Positions 1 through 8,832 of a DNA stretch of 31,081 bases are shown piece after piece (position 1 is the stretch's first letter; each line of letters opens with the position of its first letter). Under the pieces are notes generated by a model. It worked only from the letters and a program-made list of their open reading frames with translations. It was not told the origin of the DNA and made no database searches. The position numbers were made by a program, and so were the translations under genes. The stretch covers positions 1-31,081 of the forward strand of contig JAEXZL010000028.1 of NCBI GenBank assembly GCA_023451395.1. The letters are read 5' to 3'. This stretch comes from Bacillota bacterium. GTDB lineage: Bacteria; Bacillota; Clostridia; Clostridiales; Clostridiaceae.

Positions 1-626
1 AAGTAAGTGTGGAGATAATATGTATAAATGGAGAAGTTAATATTCTTGCAGTTACAGATAAATTAACCACTGGTGCACCATTTTTTGTAGAGATGGGTCA
101 CAGTCAACAATCACAGCTTAGCAGTGGCGATATCAGGAGAATAAAAATACTGGCAGAAAAGGCGGTAAAGACTGTAGGAATAAAAAATGGGCCTGCTCAT
201 GTAGAAATTATGTTAACATCTAATGGACCTAAGTTAGTTGAGTTGGGAGCAAGAATGGGAGGCGATTGCATTACATCTCATTTAGTCCCTCTTTCTACAG
301 GAATAGATATGATAGAAGCGACAATTTGCTTAGCATGCAATGAGAATATTGATATTAAACCTAAGTATCAAAAGGGAAGTGCTATAAGGTATATTTCCTC
401 TGGAAGTGGAAAAATAATTAATATTAGAGGTATAGAAGATGCTAGCAAAATAGACGGAATAAGAGAGATTATTCTTACTAAAAAGATTGGAGACTATGTA
501 ACTGAAGTAAATAGCAGTTCAGATAGAGTTGGCTTTGTTATTGCACAAGCAGATACAGTACAAGATGCTATTGCAATATGTGATAAAGCTTTAGAAAAAA
601 TTGAAATTATAGTTTGTGAGGGATAG
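1..626 (+). CDS. ATP-grasp ligase, C-terminal part (5' end outside window)
   Basis: The reading frame is open from the first base and continues upstream of the GTG at 9 (V-S-V-E-I-I), so this is the C-terminal ~207 residues of a longer protein rather than a gene starting at 9. Visible are the ATP-grasp signatures TDKLTTGAPFFVEMGH and GPAHVEIML...KLVELGARMGGD, where the acidic residues and Asn/Arg normally bind Mg-ATP. A C-terminal region resembling the LAL_C2 domain of L-amino-acid ligases (GFVIAQADTVQDAI) follows. These enzymes activate a carboxylate as acyl-phosphate and couple it to an amine. In this cluster the natural inference is transfer or assembly of an amino-acid-like substituent for a sugar. 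The stop lies 1 nt before the next start (624-626 / 628), implying translational coupling. The exact substrate cannot be read from the sequence. Confidence 0.85.
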   Translation, partial: VSVEIICINGEVNILAVTDKLTTGAPFFVEMGHSQQSQLSSGDIRRIKILAEKAVKTVGIKNGPAHVEIMLTSNGPKLVELGARMGGDCITSHLVPLSTGIDMIEATICLACNENIDIKPKYQKGSAIRYISSGSGKIINIRGIEDASKIDGIREIILTKKIGDYVTEVNSSSDRVGFVIAQADTVQDAIAICDKALEKIEIIVCEG

Positions 627-627
627 T

Positions 628-1260
628 ATGAAAGATTTAATAATTGTCGGTGCCGGTGGATTGGGTAGAAAAGTTTTTGTTTGCTTAAAGAGATTAAATG
701 AGGGTAATGAAAAGTGGAAAATAAGAGGGTTTATAGATGATGATTTAAATGCTTTGGATGGAGTAAAATGTGATTTAAAAATAATAGGATCAATAAAAGA
801 CTGGGTTCCAAGTGAAAATGAAGTTTTTGTACTTGCAATCTCAACTCCTAAAATAAAGGAAATTGTAGCAGAAATTATGAAATCTAAAGGAGCGAAATTT
901 GAAACTATTATTTCGCCAGATGTTTTACTTGGTGATTATGTAGAAATAGGAGAGGGTAGTGTAATTATGACTCCATATAATATTGAAAGTGGAGTAAAGA
1001 TTGGTAAATTTGTTACTGTCCTAGGTTCTACTATTGCATTAGATGCCATTGTTGGTGATTATTGTACTACTACAGGCTTTGCAAATCTTACAAATTCACA
1101 TTTAGGTAAGCGAGTTTATGTGGGTAGTCATGCGGTAATCCTGGAAGGAAGAAAAATTGGAGATGATGCCCATATTGGTGTGGGAAGTATTGTATTAAAA
1201 GATGTGGACCCCAATACACAAGTATTTGGATATCCAGCTAGAGCTTACATAAATAAATAG
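628..1260 (+). CDS. NeuD/PglD-like sugar O/N-acyltransferase
   Basis: About 210 residues. The N-terminus (MKDLIIVGAGGLGRKV) is the Rossmann-like nucleotide-sugar-binding domain of the NeuD/PglD family. From about residue 95 the protein becomes an isoleucine-rich hexapeptide-repeat left-handed beta helix (GDYVEIGEGSVIM, GKFVTVLGSTIA, GKRVYVGSHAVI, GDDAHIGVGSIVL), ending in the usual VFGYPAR motif. Family members transfer acetyl or other acyl groups from CoA (or an acyl carrier) to amino or hydroxyl groups of nucleotide sugars. I chose ATG 628 over the in-frame GTG 616 because GAGGGA lies just upstream and the family N-terminus begins there. With an ACP and acyl ligase immediately downstream, the donor may be a non-acetyl acyl group; that is inference. 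Confidence 0.88.
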   Translation: MKDLIIVGAGGLGRKVFVCLKRLNEGNEKWKIRGFIDDDLNALDGVKCDLKIIGSIKDWVPSENEVFVLAISTPKIKEIVAEIMKSKGAKFETIISPDVLLGDYVEIGEGSVIMTPYNIESGVKIGKFVTVLGSTIALDAIVGDYCTTTGFANLTNSHLGKRVYVGSHAVILEGRKIGDDAHIGVGSIVLKDVDPNTQVFGYPARAYINK

Positions 1261-1277
1261 TTAAGTGAGGTAGAAAA

Positions 1278-1523
1278 ATGAATAATCTACATAGATACAA
1301 TGAAGTTTTTGTCAAGGTGTTTGATGTACAAGAGTCAGATTTAAATTCAGACTTTACATTTGAAAATACAAAATGTTGGGACTCCTTAGCTCATGTAACA
1401 ATGGTTGCTGAATTAGAGGATGTCTTTGATATATTATTAGACTCAGAAGATATTTTAAATTTTGGTTCCTATGAAAATGGGAAAAACATATTGTTGAAAT
1501 ACGGAATAGCTATGGAGGGATAG
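1278..1523 (+). CDS. Acyl carrier protein
   Basis: An 81-residue acidic four-helix protein with the phosphopantetheine attachment motif WDSLAH; Ser36 is the expected modified residue. The surrounding pattern (F.FENTKCWDSLAHVTMVAELED.F.I.L) is typical of specialised ACPs found in secondary metabolism and polysaccharide clusters rather than the fatty-acid AcpP, which has the longer DSLD core. It carries an acyl intermediate as a thioester in the cytosol. It sits between a NeuD-like acyltransferase and an SDR, 17 nt after the former and 4 nt before the latter, with an acyl ligase next. Together they suggest a dedicated acyl-building line. A ribosome site GTGAGG precedes the ATG. No phosphopantetheinyl transferase is in the window. 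Confidence 0.9.
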   Translation: MNNLHRYNEVFVKVFDVQESDLNSDFTFENTKCWDSLAHVTMVAELEDVFDILLDSEDILNFGSYENGKNILLKYGIAMEG

Positions 1524-1527
1524 TTTT

Positions 1528-2274
1528 ATGGGAGAACTCCTAAAGGGTAAGATTTGCATAATTACTGGAGGCAGCAGAGGTATTGGTCGTGCAATTACTG
1601 AGATATTTGCAAAAGAAGGGGCCTTGGTATATTCCATAGGTACAAACTTATCTTCATTTGATGAGTGGCTTCCTACTAGTAAATATTCTTCCAGTATAAT
1701 ACCTATGGGGGTTGATATAACCAACACTGCTTTAGTAAAAGAAGCTATTCTATCTATAAAGAAAAAACAGGGAAAAATTGATGTCTTAGTTAATAACGCA
1801 GGGATAGAGTTTAATGAGCGTATAGGGATGATTTCACGTTCTAATATGGAAAAAATGTTTCAGGTAAATGTTTATGCCCCAATTGAATTAATACAATTAG
1901 TAAGCCGAGTAATGTCTAGGCAGAGTAAAGGTGGAAGTATAATTAATATTTCTTCTGTGGTAGGAAGTCGTGGTAATGCTGGGCAATTGGTCTATTCAGC
2001 TACAAAGGGTGCAATAATTTCTATGACAATGTCAGCTGCAAAGGAACTAGCTCATAATAAAATCAGAGTTAACTCCGTTGCTCCGGGTTTAACAAACACA
2101 GAAATGATTGCTCAGGTTGAAAGTGAAAAGTTGAACAAACGTATAGAAAATATAAGTATGGGAAAAATTGCAGAGCCAGAAGACATAGCAAATGCATGTC
2201 TTTTCTTAGCTTCAGACTTATCAAGTTATATCTCCGGCCAGGTATTAGGAGTAGATGGGTGTACAATTCTTTAG
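1528..2274 (+). CDS. SDR-family oxidoreductase, FabG-like
   Basis: 248 residues, the classical short-chain dehydrogenase length. Seen: the cofactor-binding TGGSRGIG (residues 13-20), the NNAG motif (89-92), catalytic Ser in ISS (142-143), Tyr156 and Lys160 in VYSATKG, and VAPG after the active site. The C-terminal GVDG matches the FabG group. The Arg after the glycine motif is consistent with NADPH use. FabG-type enzymes reduce 3-oxoacyl-ACP to 3-hydroxyacyl-ACP. Being directly next to a private ACP and an acyl ligase, it plausibly reduces an ACP-bound 3-oxoacyl group later placed on a sugar, though a sugar ketoreductase role cannot be excluded. Start ATG 1528 has GGAGGGA upstream, inside the end of the ACP gene. 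Confidence 0.9.
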   Translation: MGELLKGKICIITGGSRGIGRAITEIFAKEGALVYSIGTNLSSFDEWLPTSKYSSSIIPMGVDITNTALVKEAILSIKKKQGKIDVLVNNAGIEFNERIGMISRSNMEKMFQVNVYAPIELIQLVSRVMSRQSKGGSIINISSVVGSRGNAGQLVYSATKGAIISMTMSAAKELAHNKIRVNSVAPGLTNTEMIAQVESEKLNKRIENISMGKIAEPEDIANACLFLASDLSSYISGQVLGVDGCTIL

Positions 2275-2291
2275 TAAAGGAAGTAAAGTAA

Positions 2292-3692
2292 ATGTTCTTA
2301 GAATTAGATAAAATAGACAGAGAAAAGATAGCTGCTATTGATGACAGCAATACGGAGTTAAAATATGGAGAAATAAGTGACTTTGTTAAAGTCTTTGGCA
2401 AGGTGGTATCTGAAAGAGCCATTATATTTTGCCTTTGTGAAAATTCTATTGGTTCATTAGCTGGTTATCTAGGATGCCTAAATAATAATCTAGTTCCGCT
2501 TTTAATTGGAAAATCAATAGATAAGCAGCTCCTTAATGAATTAATTCAAATATATTTGCCAATGTATATATGGACACCTAAAAGTTTTGCAGAGAATTTT
2601 AACGTGCCTGTAATTTTTGAAAAGTACGGATATGTACTTATGAAAACCAACAATATAAAGTATCCAATTAATGATAAGTTATCTTTACTTCTCACTACCT
2701 CCGGTTCTACAGGCAGTCCTAAACTGGTTAGATATAAATATGGTAATCTTGAATCTAATGCCAGAAATGTAGCAAAGGGTTTTGAATGGACAGACAGTGA
2801 AAGACCAATTATAGATTTACCCATGCAATATACTATGGGGCTAAATGTTATAAACAGCCACCTACATGTTGGAGCAACGTTAATTTTAACAAACTATAAC
2901 ATTATGAGTAGAGAGTTCTGGACGGTTCTTAAGGAAAAGAAGGTCACTAACTTTACAGGTGTTCCCTTCAGTTATGAGCTATTCTCAAAGCTTCATTTTG
3001 AAAGAATGGAACTTCCCCATTTAAAAACCTTAGCACAGGGTGGCGGGAAATTATCAGATGAATTATTTAAGAAGTTTGCTGAGTATGCAGTAAATAATGA
3101 TAAAAGATTTTTTGCCACCTTTGGGACCACTGAAACCTCAGCACGAATGTCCTATCTTCCTCCTGAATTGGCAGTTGAAAAATGTGGAAGCATAGGTAGA
3201 GCTTTTCCTGAAGGAGAAATGTTTTTGATAGATAAGGATGGAAAGAAAATAGCGGGTGATAATATCGAAGGGGAGTTAGCCTTTAGGGGGCCAAACGTAA
3301 CCATGGGGTATGCACGATGTAAGGAGGATCTGCTTCTTGGAGATATCTGGAATGGAGAATACCATACAGGAGATATTGCCAGGAGGGATGAAGATGGATG
3401 CTACTACATCGTAGGAAGATTATCCAGATTTTTAAAACTTTCAGGCTTCAGAATAAGCTTAGATCAATGTGAAAACCTCTTAAAGAGCGAATTTAAAACT
3501 GAATGTGCTTGTACAGGAACTGATTCTAAAATGAAAGTTTTTATCACTAAAAAAGGTGCTGAAGAAGAAATATTAAGATTCATCAGTGGAAAAACAGGCA
3601 TTTATAAATCCTACTTTTATGTATCATATATCGAAGTTCTTCCTAAGAATGATTTTGGGAAAATCAGATATAGCGAGCTTAATAAATTATAA
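2292..3692 (+). CDS. AMP-forming acyl-CoA/acyl-ACP synthetase-like ligase
   Basis: 466 residues of the ANL (adenylate-forming) superfamily. Core motifs are the A3 phosphate loop TTSGSTGSPK (135-144), an A5-like FGTTETSA, the A7/A8 hinge YHTGDIARRDEDG...GRLSRFLKLSGFRI, and a terminal A10 NDFGKIRYSEL with the catalytic Lys at about 457. All expected catalytic residues appear present. It activates a carboxylic acid as the acyl-adenylate and transfers it to a thiol, here most likely the phosphopantetheine of the ACP two genes upstream. It is shorter than housekeeping acetyl-CoA synthetases and close to the length of stand-alone acyl-loading enzymes. AAAGGAAG precedes the ATG. The acyl substrate is not predictable by eye. 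Confidence 0.88.
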   Translation: MFLELDKIDREKIAAIDDSNTELKYGEISDFVKVFGKVVSERAIIFCLCENSIGSLAGYLGCLNNNLVPLLIGKSIDKQLLNELIQIYLPMYIWTPKSFAENFNVPVIFEKYGYVLMKTNNIKYPINDKLSLLLTTSGSTGSPKLVRYKYGNLESNARNVAKGFEWTDSERPIIDLPMQYTMGLNVINSHLHVGATLILTNYNIMSREFWTVLKEKKVTNFTGVPFSYELFSKLHFERMELPHLKTLAQGGGKLSDELFKKFAEYAVNNDKRFFATFGTTETSARMSYLPPELAVEKCGSIGRAFPEGEMFLIDKDGKKIAGDNIEGELAFRGPNVTMGYARCKEDLLLGDIWNGEYHTGDIARRDEDGCYYIVGRLSRFLKLSGFRISLDQCENLLKSEFKTECACTGTDSKMKVFITKKGAEEEILRFISGKTGIYKSYFYVSYIEVLPKNDFGKIRYSELNKL

Positions 3693-3762
3693 ACAAAAAA
3701 TAAAATAAACTCTAAGAAGGGATCAGCAAGCTGTTAGTTATTAAGTTTGCAACATTTTTTAT

Positions 3763-5007
3763 ATGAAGAGATTGATTTTATTAACAAATAGTTTCCCGTA
3801 TGATAATGGCGAAACTTACTTAGAAACAGAAGTGAAATATTACAATCAATTTGATGAGATAGATATTTTTTCTCTAGCAGTGAAGAAAAAAACTGTAAAA
3901 AGAGAAATAGACTGTAGCAATGCTAAAATATATCCAATATATTTTGCATCTAAGCCTATATATGCTTTAAACGGGATAAGGGTTTTGGCAGATATTAATT
4001 TTTATAAGGAAATAGTAAAGCTTATTAAGAGCAAAAGGCTAAATATAAAAAGAATGAAAAGGCTCGTTATATTTATAATGCGGGCACGTTATGAAGCTGC
4101 AGCAATATTAAAGCATATTAAAAATAATAATTTGTATAATGAAGGCGACTGCGGATTAATATATTCCTATAGACTTGAATATCAGGCTTACATAGCATTA
4201 CTTCTAAAAAAACATCTTCCTAATTACAAATTGGTGGCCAGGGGACATGGATATGACTTATATGAATATGTAAATGTTGAAGATTATATCCCATTAAGAG
4301 AAAAGGTATTAGAGGATTTCGACAAAGTGTTCTGTATATCGGAGTATGGCAGGGAGTATTTAAAGGAAAAATATGCTCAAGTATCAAAGGAAGTAACGGT
4401 TTCCATTTTGGGAACCTTAGATAATGGAGTAAAGAAAGTGGATAAGACTCCCGGAAGACTGAATATTGTTTCCTGCTCTAACATAGTGAAAATAAAAAGA
4501 GTGGAAACTATAGTAGAAGCTTTATCAAGGATTAAAGATATACATATAAATTGGACCCATTATGGTGAGGGTGCTCTATTTGATGAAGTAAAACAACTTG
4601 CAAAGGATAAGCTACCATCCAATATCAAGGTTGATTTTAGGGGATTTGTTTCAAATAATGAGGTTCTAAAAGATTACAGAATGAAGGAATATCATGTTTT
4701 TATTAATGTCAGCGAATCTGAGGGAATTCCTGTATCTATAATGGAGGCACTATCCTTCGGTATCCCTGTAGTTGCTACAGATGTAGGAGGAACTAATGAG
4801 ATAATTACAAATAATTATAACGGCATATTACTTGAAAAGGACTTTCCTATTGATGAATTAAAGGATTGGATAAGAAAGTTTTCTGATATGAATGCTGAGG
4901 AGTATAAAACCTTTAGAAATAATGCCAGAAGATCCTGGGAAAATAAGTTTGATGCAGATAAGAATTATATCGAGTTTGCAGGTTATCTTAATAAACTTAT
5001 GATATAA
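3763..5007 (+). CDS. GT4-family glycosyltransferase
   Basis: 414 residues with the GT-B fold layout. The acceptor half begins MKRLILLTNSFPYDNGETYLETE. A linker at ~215-235 leads to the donor half, containing CSNIVKIKRVETIVEAL and the retaining GT4 EX7E motif (Glu320 and Glu328 in SEGIPVSIME), followed by GIPVVATDVGGTNEII. It is a cytoplasmic enzyme that adds one sugar of the repeat unit onto the lipid carrier; donor and acceptor are unknown. The 70-nt gap upstream is larger than others in this cluster, and no good ribosome site lies just before ATG 3763 (AAGAAGGGA is ~40 nt upstream). In-frame stop TAA at 3742 leaves no better start, so translation may be weak. Confidence 0.92.
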   Translation: MKRLILLTNSFPYDNGETYLETEVKYYNQFDEIDIFSLAVKKKTVKREIDCSNAKIYPIYFASKPIYALNGIRVLADINFYKEIVKLIKSKRLNIKRMKRLVIFIMRARYEAAAILKHIKNNNLYNEGDCGLIYSYRLEYQAYIALLLKKHLPNYKLVARGHGYDLYEYVNVEDYIPLREKVLEDFDKVFCISEYGREYLKEKYAQVSKEVTVSILGTLDNGVKKVDKTPGRLNIVSCSNIVKIKRVETIVEALSRIKDIHINWTHYGEGALFDEVKQLAKDKLPSNIKVDFRGFVSNNEVLKDYRMKEYHVFINVSESEGIPVSIMEALSFGIPVVATDVGGTNEIITNNYNGILLEKDFPIDELKDWIRKFSDMNAEEYKTFRNNARRSWENKFDADKNYIEFAGYLNKLMI

Positions 5008-5045
5008 ACCAAAGTAATAATAAAAAAGGGGATAAGTTTGCTAAT

Positions 5046-7430
5046 ATGAAAATGAATCCATTAAAAATAGAAAATGAAAGAAATTCCATAGATATTTTAA
5101 TTATTTCGTTGCTGACATTATTATGTTATGGGTATCTAGGTATATTAAGAAGCAGATACAATTACATAGTAGTTTTGTCATTAATGCTTCTATTGCTCAT
5201 TGTAGCTTTAAAAAAATTTGTACTGAGAAGAGTCAGCCCATTATGGGGAGCTTTATATATATACATATTTCTTAATGCTGTTTTTCTTAATCCTCAACAG
5301 GGAATTAAATATGTGATAGTGCTATCTTTAGGGCTAATATTATTGAATATATCAAGGGATATAGCCTTTTATGAGAAATTATTGAATGTTTTTGGTGTTA
5401 TTTCTATTATTTTTGCTTTCGCTACTATTATAAACTCCTTTTATCCGGATATAATAATAAAACTTTTTGGATTTATTATTCCTCAAGATCAAGTGGAAAC
5501 TTACAGATTTAATTTATCTTGGGGAGGATTTCCGGGACTTGCAGGAGAGCTAAGCTTTAATGCCTTCTGCTTAAGCATAGGATTTGCTGCTTTTTTCGGA
5601 AAGATTATATCAAAAAAGGAACATAAAATTACAAACATTCTATTTCTTATACTTATATATTATTCAATTACTTTAACAGCTAAGCGAAGCTTTATGCTAA
5701 TAATACCTGCTATAGTATGTATCTATCTCTATGCAATATTTTTTAATAAAGCTAAAGACAAAAGACGATTTTTAATTCTAAGTGTAATCTCTTTATTCTT
5801 AATTTATTATCTTTTTCTTTCTGATATAGTAATGGGATTATTAACGAAGGGGCAGGGAAGTATTGATTTAAGTAATAGAGAAAACTATTGGAAAGTAGCC
5901 TTAGATATGTTTGAAAGCAATCCTATATTTGGTAAAGGAATTAATTCTTACGATGTGATTTTTAATAAGCTTACCAATAGGAAAGGCCTCTCAGGTGCTC
6001 ATAATTCTTATTTACAGTTTGCGGCAGAGTTAGGTTTAGTGGGAGCTATTATATATATTACTTCTATACTTAAAGCTCTATTTACCACCTTTAAAGGGTT
6101 GATTAAAGCAATAAAGGTTAATATACAGTCTGAGATTTTGTTACTTTCTGTTTCTTTATTTATTCAGTTAATCTGCATTGTTTACGGTTTGACAGGCAAT
6201 CCTTTTTACCAGCAGCAGCAGCTTTTAACCTATTTACTGTTTGTAGGCATATCTATGTATATTACAACGAATCAAAGCTGTGTAACACCTTATAAAAGAA
6301 AGGATTGGAGAAATTTGAATATTTTAATAGTGAACTTGTGGGATATAAATAAACTTCCTCCAGTAAAGAATCTCATAGAAAATCTGCTAGTACATGGGCA
6401 TAAAGTAACTATTATCACTTATGACAGCAGGGAGAAACATCAGTGGGAAAACAATCATAACTTAAAGTACATTAAATTGACACAGCCTGATTCCCAGGAT
6501 ATTTTCACTAAAGGTGTATATTTTCTAACAAGAAAAAAGAAAATCAGATATTTAGTGGAAGAGGAAATGAAGCATAATGATATTATTTGGACAACTACCG
6601 ATTTAACGGTGAGAGAACTTGGAGACATCTTATTCAAATACAAGCATGTGATGCAGCTCATGGAATTAATTGAGGATATTCCTGCTTTTCCTTATCAAAG
6701 CTTTTTTAAGGCAGATTTAAAGAAGTATGCTCAACAAGCATGGAGAGTAGTTGTACCGGAATATAATCGTGCGCATATTCAAAAAACTTGGTGGGATTTA
6801 AAGGAAACTCCTTATGTTCTTCCCAATAAGCCCTATAAAATCGACTTAGATAATGTTCCTGATAATGTTCTGAAGCAGATAGATGAAATAAAGAAGGAAA
6901 AAAGAAAGATTATTATTTATCAAGGAATATTTAGGGTTGAGCGCAGACTTAATGAATTTGCTGAAGCCATTTCAAAAATGAAGGGCGAATATTGTTTATA
7001 CATAATGGGCGATGATAGTGAAGTGAGAAAGCAACTTTGTTCTGATTATCCGGAAATTGTATATGTACCGTTTATTGCACCTCCATATCATCTGCTAGTC
7101 ACTCAATATGCTCATATAGGCTTAATGCCTTATATTCCTCAAAAGTCAAATAATACTCATATTTCAGAACTTAATTCACTATACTGTGCTCCCAATAAAC
7201 TATATGAATATAGTGCCTTTGGCATTCCTATGATCGGTACAGATGTTCCGGGGCTTAGCTATGCATATAATAAATATGGTATAGGCGTATGCACAGATTT
7301 ACGGTCAAAGGATATTGTTTCTGCAATAAAGAAAATCGAACAAAACTATGAAAGTATGAGCAATAATTGTCGGAAGTTTTACGATGATACTGATTTAGAT
7401 AACTTGGTTGAAAAGATTCTTAATGAGTGA
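5046..7430 (+). CDS. Wzy-like polymerase fused to a glycosyltransferase
   Basis: 794 residues, about twice a normal Wzy. Residues ~15-410 are a polytopic membrane region of about ten segments with the Wzy_C/O-antigen-ligase signature ENYWKVALDMFESNPIFGKG followed by GAHNSYLQFAAELGLVGA, where the periplasm-facing loop normally carries the polymerase residues. From ~424 to 794 the protein is soluble and resembles a GT-B glycosyltransferase (NILIVNLWDINKLPPVKNLI; APNKLYEYSAFGIPMIGTDVPG near the C-terminus). The frame is uninterrupted. At the junction, an in-frame TTG at 6315 is preceded by GGAG (6307-6310), so the transferase half could also be made alone. Upstream AAAAGGGGA lies about 14 nt before the ATG, a long spacing. 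Role: polymerising repeat units and adding a sugar. Confidence 0.87.
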   Translation: MKMNPLKIENERNSIDILIISLLTLLCYGYLGILRSRYNYIVVLSLMLLLLIVALKKFVLRRVSPLWGALYIYIFLNAVFLNPQQGIKYVIVLSLGLILLNISRDIAFYEKLLNVFGVISIIFAFATIINSFYPDIIIKLFGFIIPQDQVETYRFNLSWGGFPGLAGELSFNAFCLSIGFAAFFGKIISKKEHKITNILFLILIYYSITLTAKRSFMLIIPAIVCIYLYAIFFNKAKDKRRFLILSVISLFLIYYLFLSDIVMGLLTKGQGSIDLSNRENYWKVALDMFESNPIFGKGINSYDVIFNKLTNRKGLSGAHNSYLQFAAELGLVGAIIYITSILKALFTTFKGLIKAIKVNIQSEILLLSVSLFIQLICIVYGLTGNPFYQQQQLLTYLLFVGISMYITTNQSCVTPYKRKDWRNLNILIVNLWDINKLPPVKNLIENLLVHGHKVTIITYDSREKHQWENNHNLKYIKLTQPDSQDIFTKGVYFLTRKKKIRYLVEEEMKHNDIIWTTTDLTVRELGDILFKYKHVMQLMELIEDIPAFPYQSFFKADLKKYAQQAWRVVVPEYNRAHIQKTWWDLKETPYVLPNKPYKIDLDNVPDNVLKQIDEIKKEKRKIIIYQGIFRVERRLNEFAEAISKMKGEYCLYIMGDDSEVRKQLCSDYPEIVYVPFIAPPYHLLVTQYAHIGLMPYIPQKSNNTHISELNSLYCAPNKLYEYSAFGIPMIGTDVPGLSYAYNKYGIGVCTDLRSKDIVSAIKKIEQNYESMSNNCRKFYDDTDLDNLVEKILNE

Positions 7431-7518
7431 TAAAGATATAGTATCAATGTATGAAATAAATTTGAGGAGTGGGTTAATTCCTATTCTCAAAGAGATAAAA
7501 AATCATTAGCATATCAAA

Positions 7519-7539
7519 TGAAATGATTTACTCATTTCA
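7519..7539. repeat. Short perfect hairpin between polymerase and pyruvyl transferase genes
   Basis: TGAAATGA and TCATTTCA form 8-bp arms around a 5-nt loop in the 158-nt gap 7431-7588. No T-run follows, so it is not a convincing terminator. A second, imperfect hairpin (TTTGAG...CTCAAA) lies about 35 nt upstream. It may affect mRNA stability or mark a promoter region for the following gene. Confidence 0.4.
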
Positions 7540-7588
7540 AAATAATTTAACATATATAGTATTGTTTGAATAGCGAAAGGATGCAATT

Positions 7589-8803
7589 ATGATTATTGGA
7601 TTATATGGAATTGCCGGAGTTTATAATTATGGATGTGAAGCTATAGTAAGAGGGGCAGTTAGACTAGTGAAGGATGCCAATCCTCAAAGCAGGATTGTTT
7701 ATTACTCTAGAAGAGCTGAAGAGGATAGATATAAGCTTAAAGATTTGGATATTGAAGTCTGTCAAATATCAAAGAATTCAGGGATATTAAGTAGGGCTAT
7801 AAACAAATTTTTTAGGATAGCTGATATAAATCACAGATTACCTATAGATGATCATGAAAGAATCTGTAAAGAATGTGATGCCATTATTTCAATAGGAGGA
7901 GATATATATACAATTCCTGAGTATCTAAGGAAAAATGATAAGTATCCCTATTATAATAACTTAGTGCAATTTGGTGAAGCAGTAAAAAAACACCATAAGA
8001 AATTAATTATATATGGAGCATCGATAGGACCCTTCGGTGATTTTGACAAAGCAAAGGACTATTATTTTAATCATCTAAAAAAGGTTGATGTGATTGTAGC
8101 AAGAGAAAGAAGCACCATGAAATATTTAAAGGATAATGGTGTTGAAGACAATGTTTTATTTTTGCCAGATCCTGCTTTTTTTGTAGAGGCAAAAACTGAT
8201 AGTCTGAAAAAGGAATGGTCAAGATATTTAGGAGTAAATTTAAGTCCTTTATCTTTAAAAGAAATTTATGGAGATGTTAATGAAGAGCATAAAAGAAAAC
8301 TAGCTTTTCTCATTAGTGATATTGCAAAAAAAACTAATTTGGATATAATGCTGATACCACATGTGATTTCTCCAACCAATGTATTAGATAATGATTTGTT
8401 ATTTCTAAATGAAATAGCAAGTATAATAGAGAAAAATTCTAAGAATACGGTAAAGGTTATAAAGGATGCAGGAGGCTTTATTCAAACTAAGCAATACCTC
8501 AGTCAGTGCGAAATAGTTGTAGCCGCTAGAATGCATTGTGCAATTAATGCAATGTGTGAATCAATACCAACGATTCTGTTAGCTTATAGTGAGAAAGCAA
8601 AAGGGATGGCTCGCTTTGTATATGGTAGTGAACAGTGGGTATTGTCTCTAAAAAATATCGAGGGTGACCTTAACAATAAGATAGATTTAATGCTTAGAGA
8701 AAGAGATAATATACATAAATACTTAGAAAATCGTATTGCTGATATTAGAAATACTGAGAAGTTTCAACAGGAAATCAAAAAATTATCTTTGATTATTAAA
8801 TAA
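7589..8803 (+). CDS. Polysaccharide pyruvyl transferase family protein
   Basis: 404 residues. The N-terminal GIAGVYNYGCEAIVRGAV and the internal IISIGGDIYT, IYGASIGPFG and VARERSTMKYL are characteristic of the CsaB/WcaK polysaccharide pyruvyl transferase family. The later CEIVVAARMHCAINAM matches its conserved Arg-Met-His block. Members transfer a pyruvyl ketal from phosphoenolpyruvate to hydroxyls of a sugar in exopolysaccharide or secondary wall polymer, giving it negative charge and, in some bacteria, a docking site for SLH-domain proteins. AAAGGA precedes the ATG at good spacing. In context it is expected to modify the repeat unit before export. The acceptor sugar is unknown. Confidence 0.9.
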   Translation: MIIGLYGIAGVYNYGCEAIVRGAVRLVKDANPQSRIVYYSRRAEEDRYKLKDLDIEVCQISKNSGILSRAINKFFRIADINHRLPIDDHERICKECDAIISIGGDIYTIPEYLRKNDKYPYYNNLVQFGEAVKKHHKKLIIYGASIGPFGDFDKAKDYYFNHLKKVDVIVARERSTMKYLKDNGVEDNVLFLPDPAFFVEAKTDSLKKEWSRYLGVNLSPLSLKEIYGDVNEEHKRKLAFLISDIAKKTNLDIMLIPHVISPTNVLDNDLLFLNEIASIIEKNSKNTVKVIKDAGGFIQTKQYLSQCEIVVAARMHCAINAMCESIPTILLAYSEKAKGMARFVYGSEQWVLSLKNIEGDLNNKIDLMLRERDNIHKYLENRIADIRNTEKFQQEIKKLSLIIK

Positions 8804-8832
8804 AGATATTACTAAGAAAGCGAAATATATTT

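Noticed and set aside
9..626. GTG at 9 as the start of the first gene
   Set aside because: The frame is open upstream to the window edge and the ATP-grasp domain is cut at its middle, so the true start lies outside the window.
6000..7430. Frameshift or assembly error joining polymerase and glycosyltransferase
   Set aside because: The frame is continuous with sensible coding on both sides of the border, so no error is needed; an in-frame fusion explains it.
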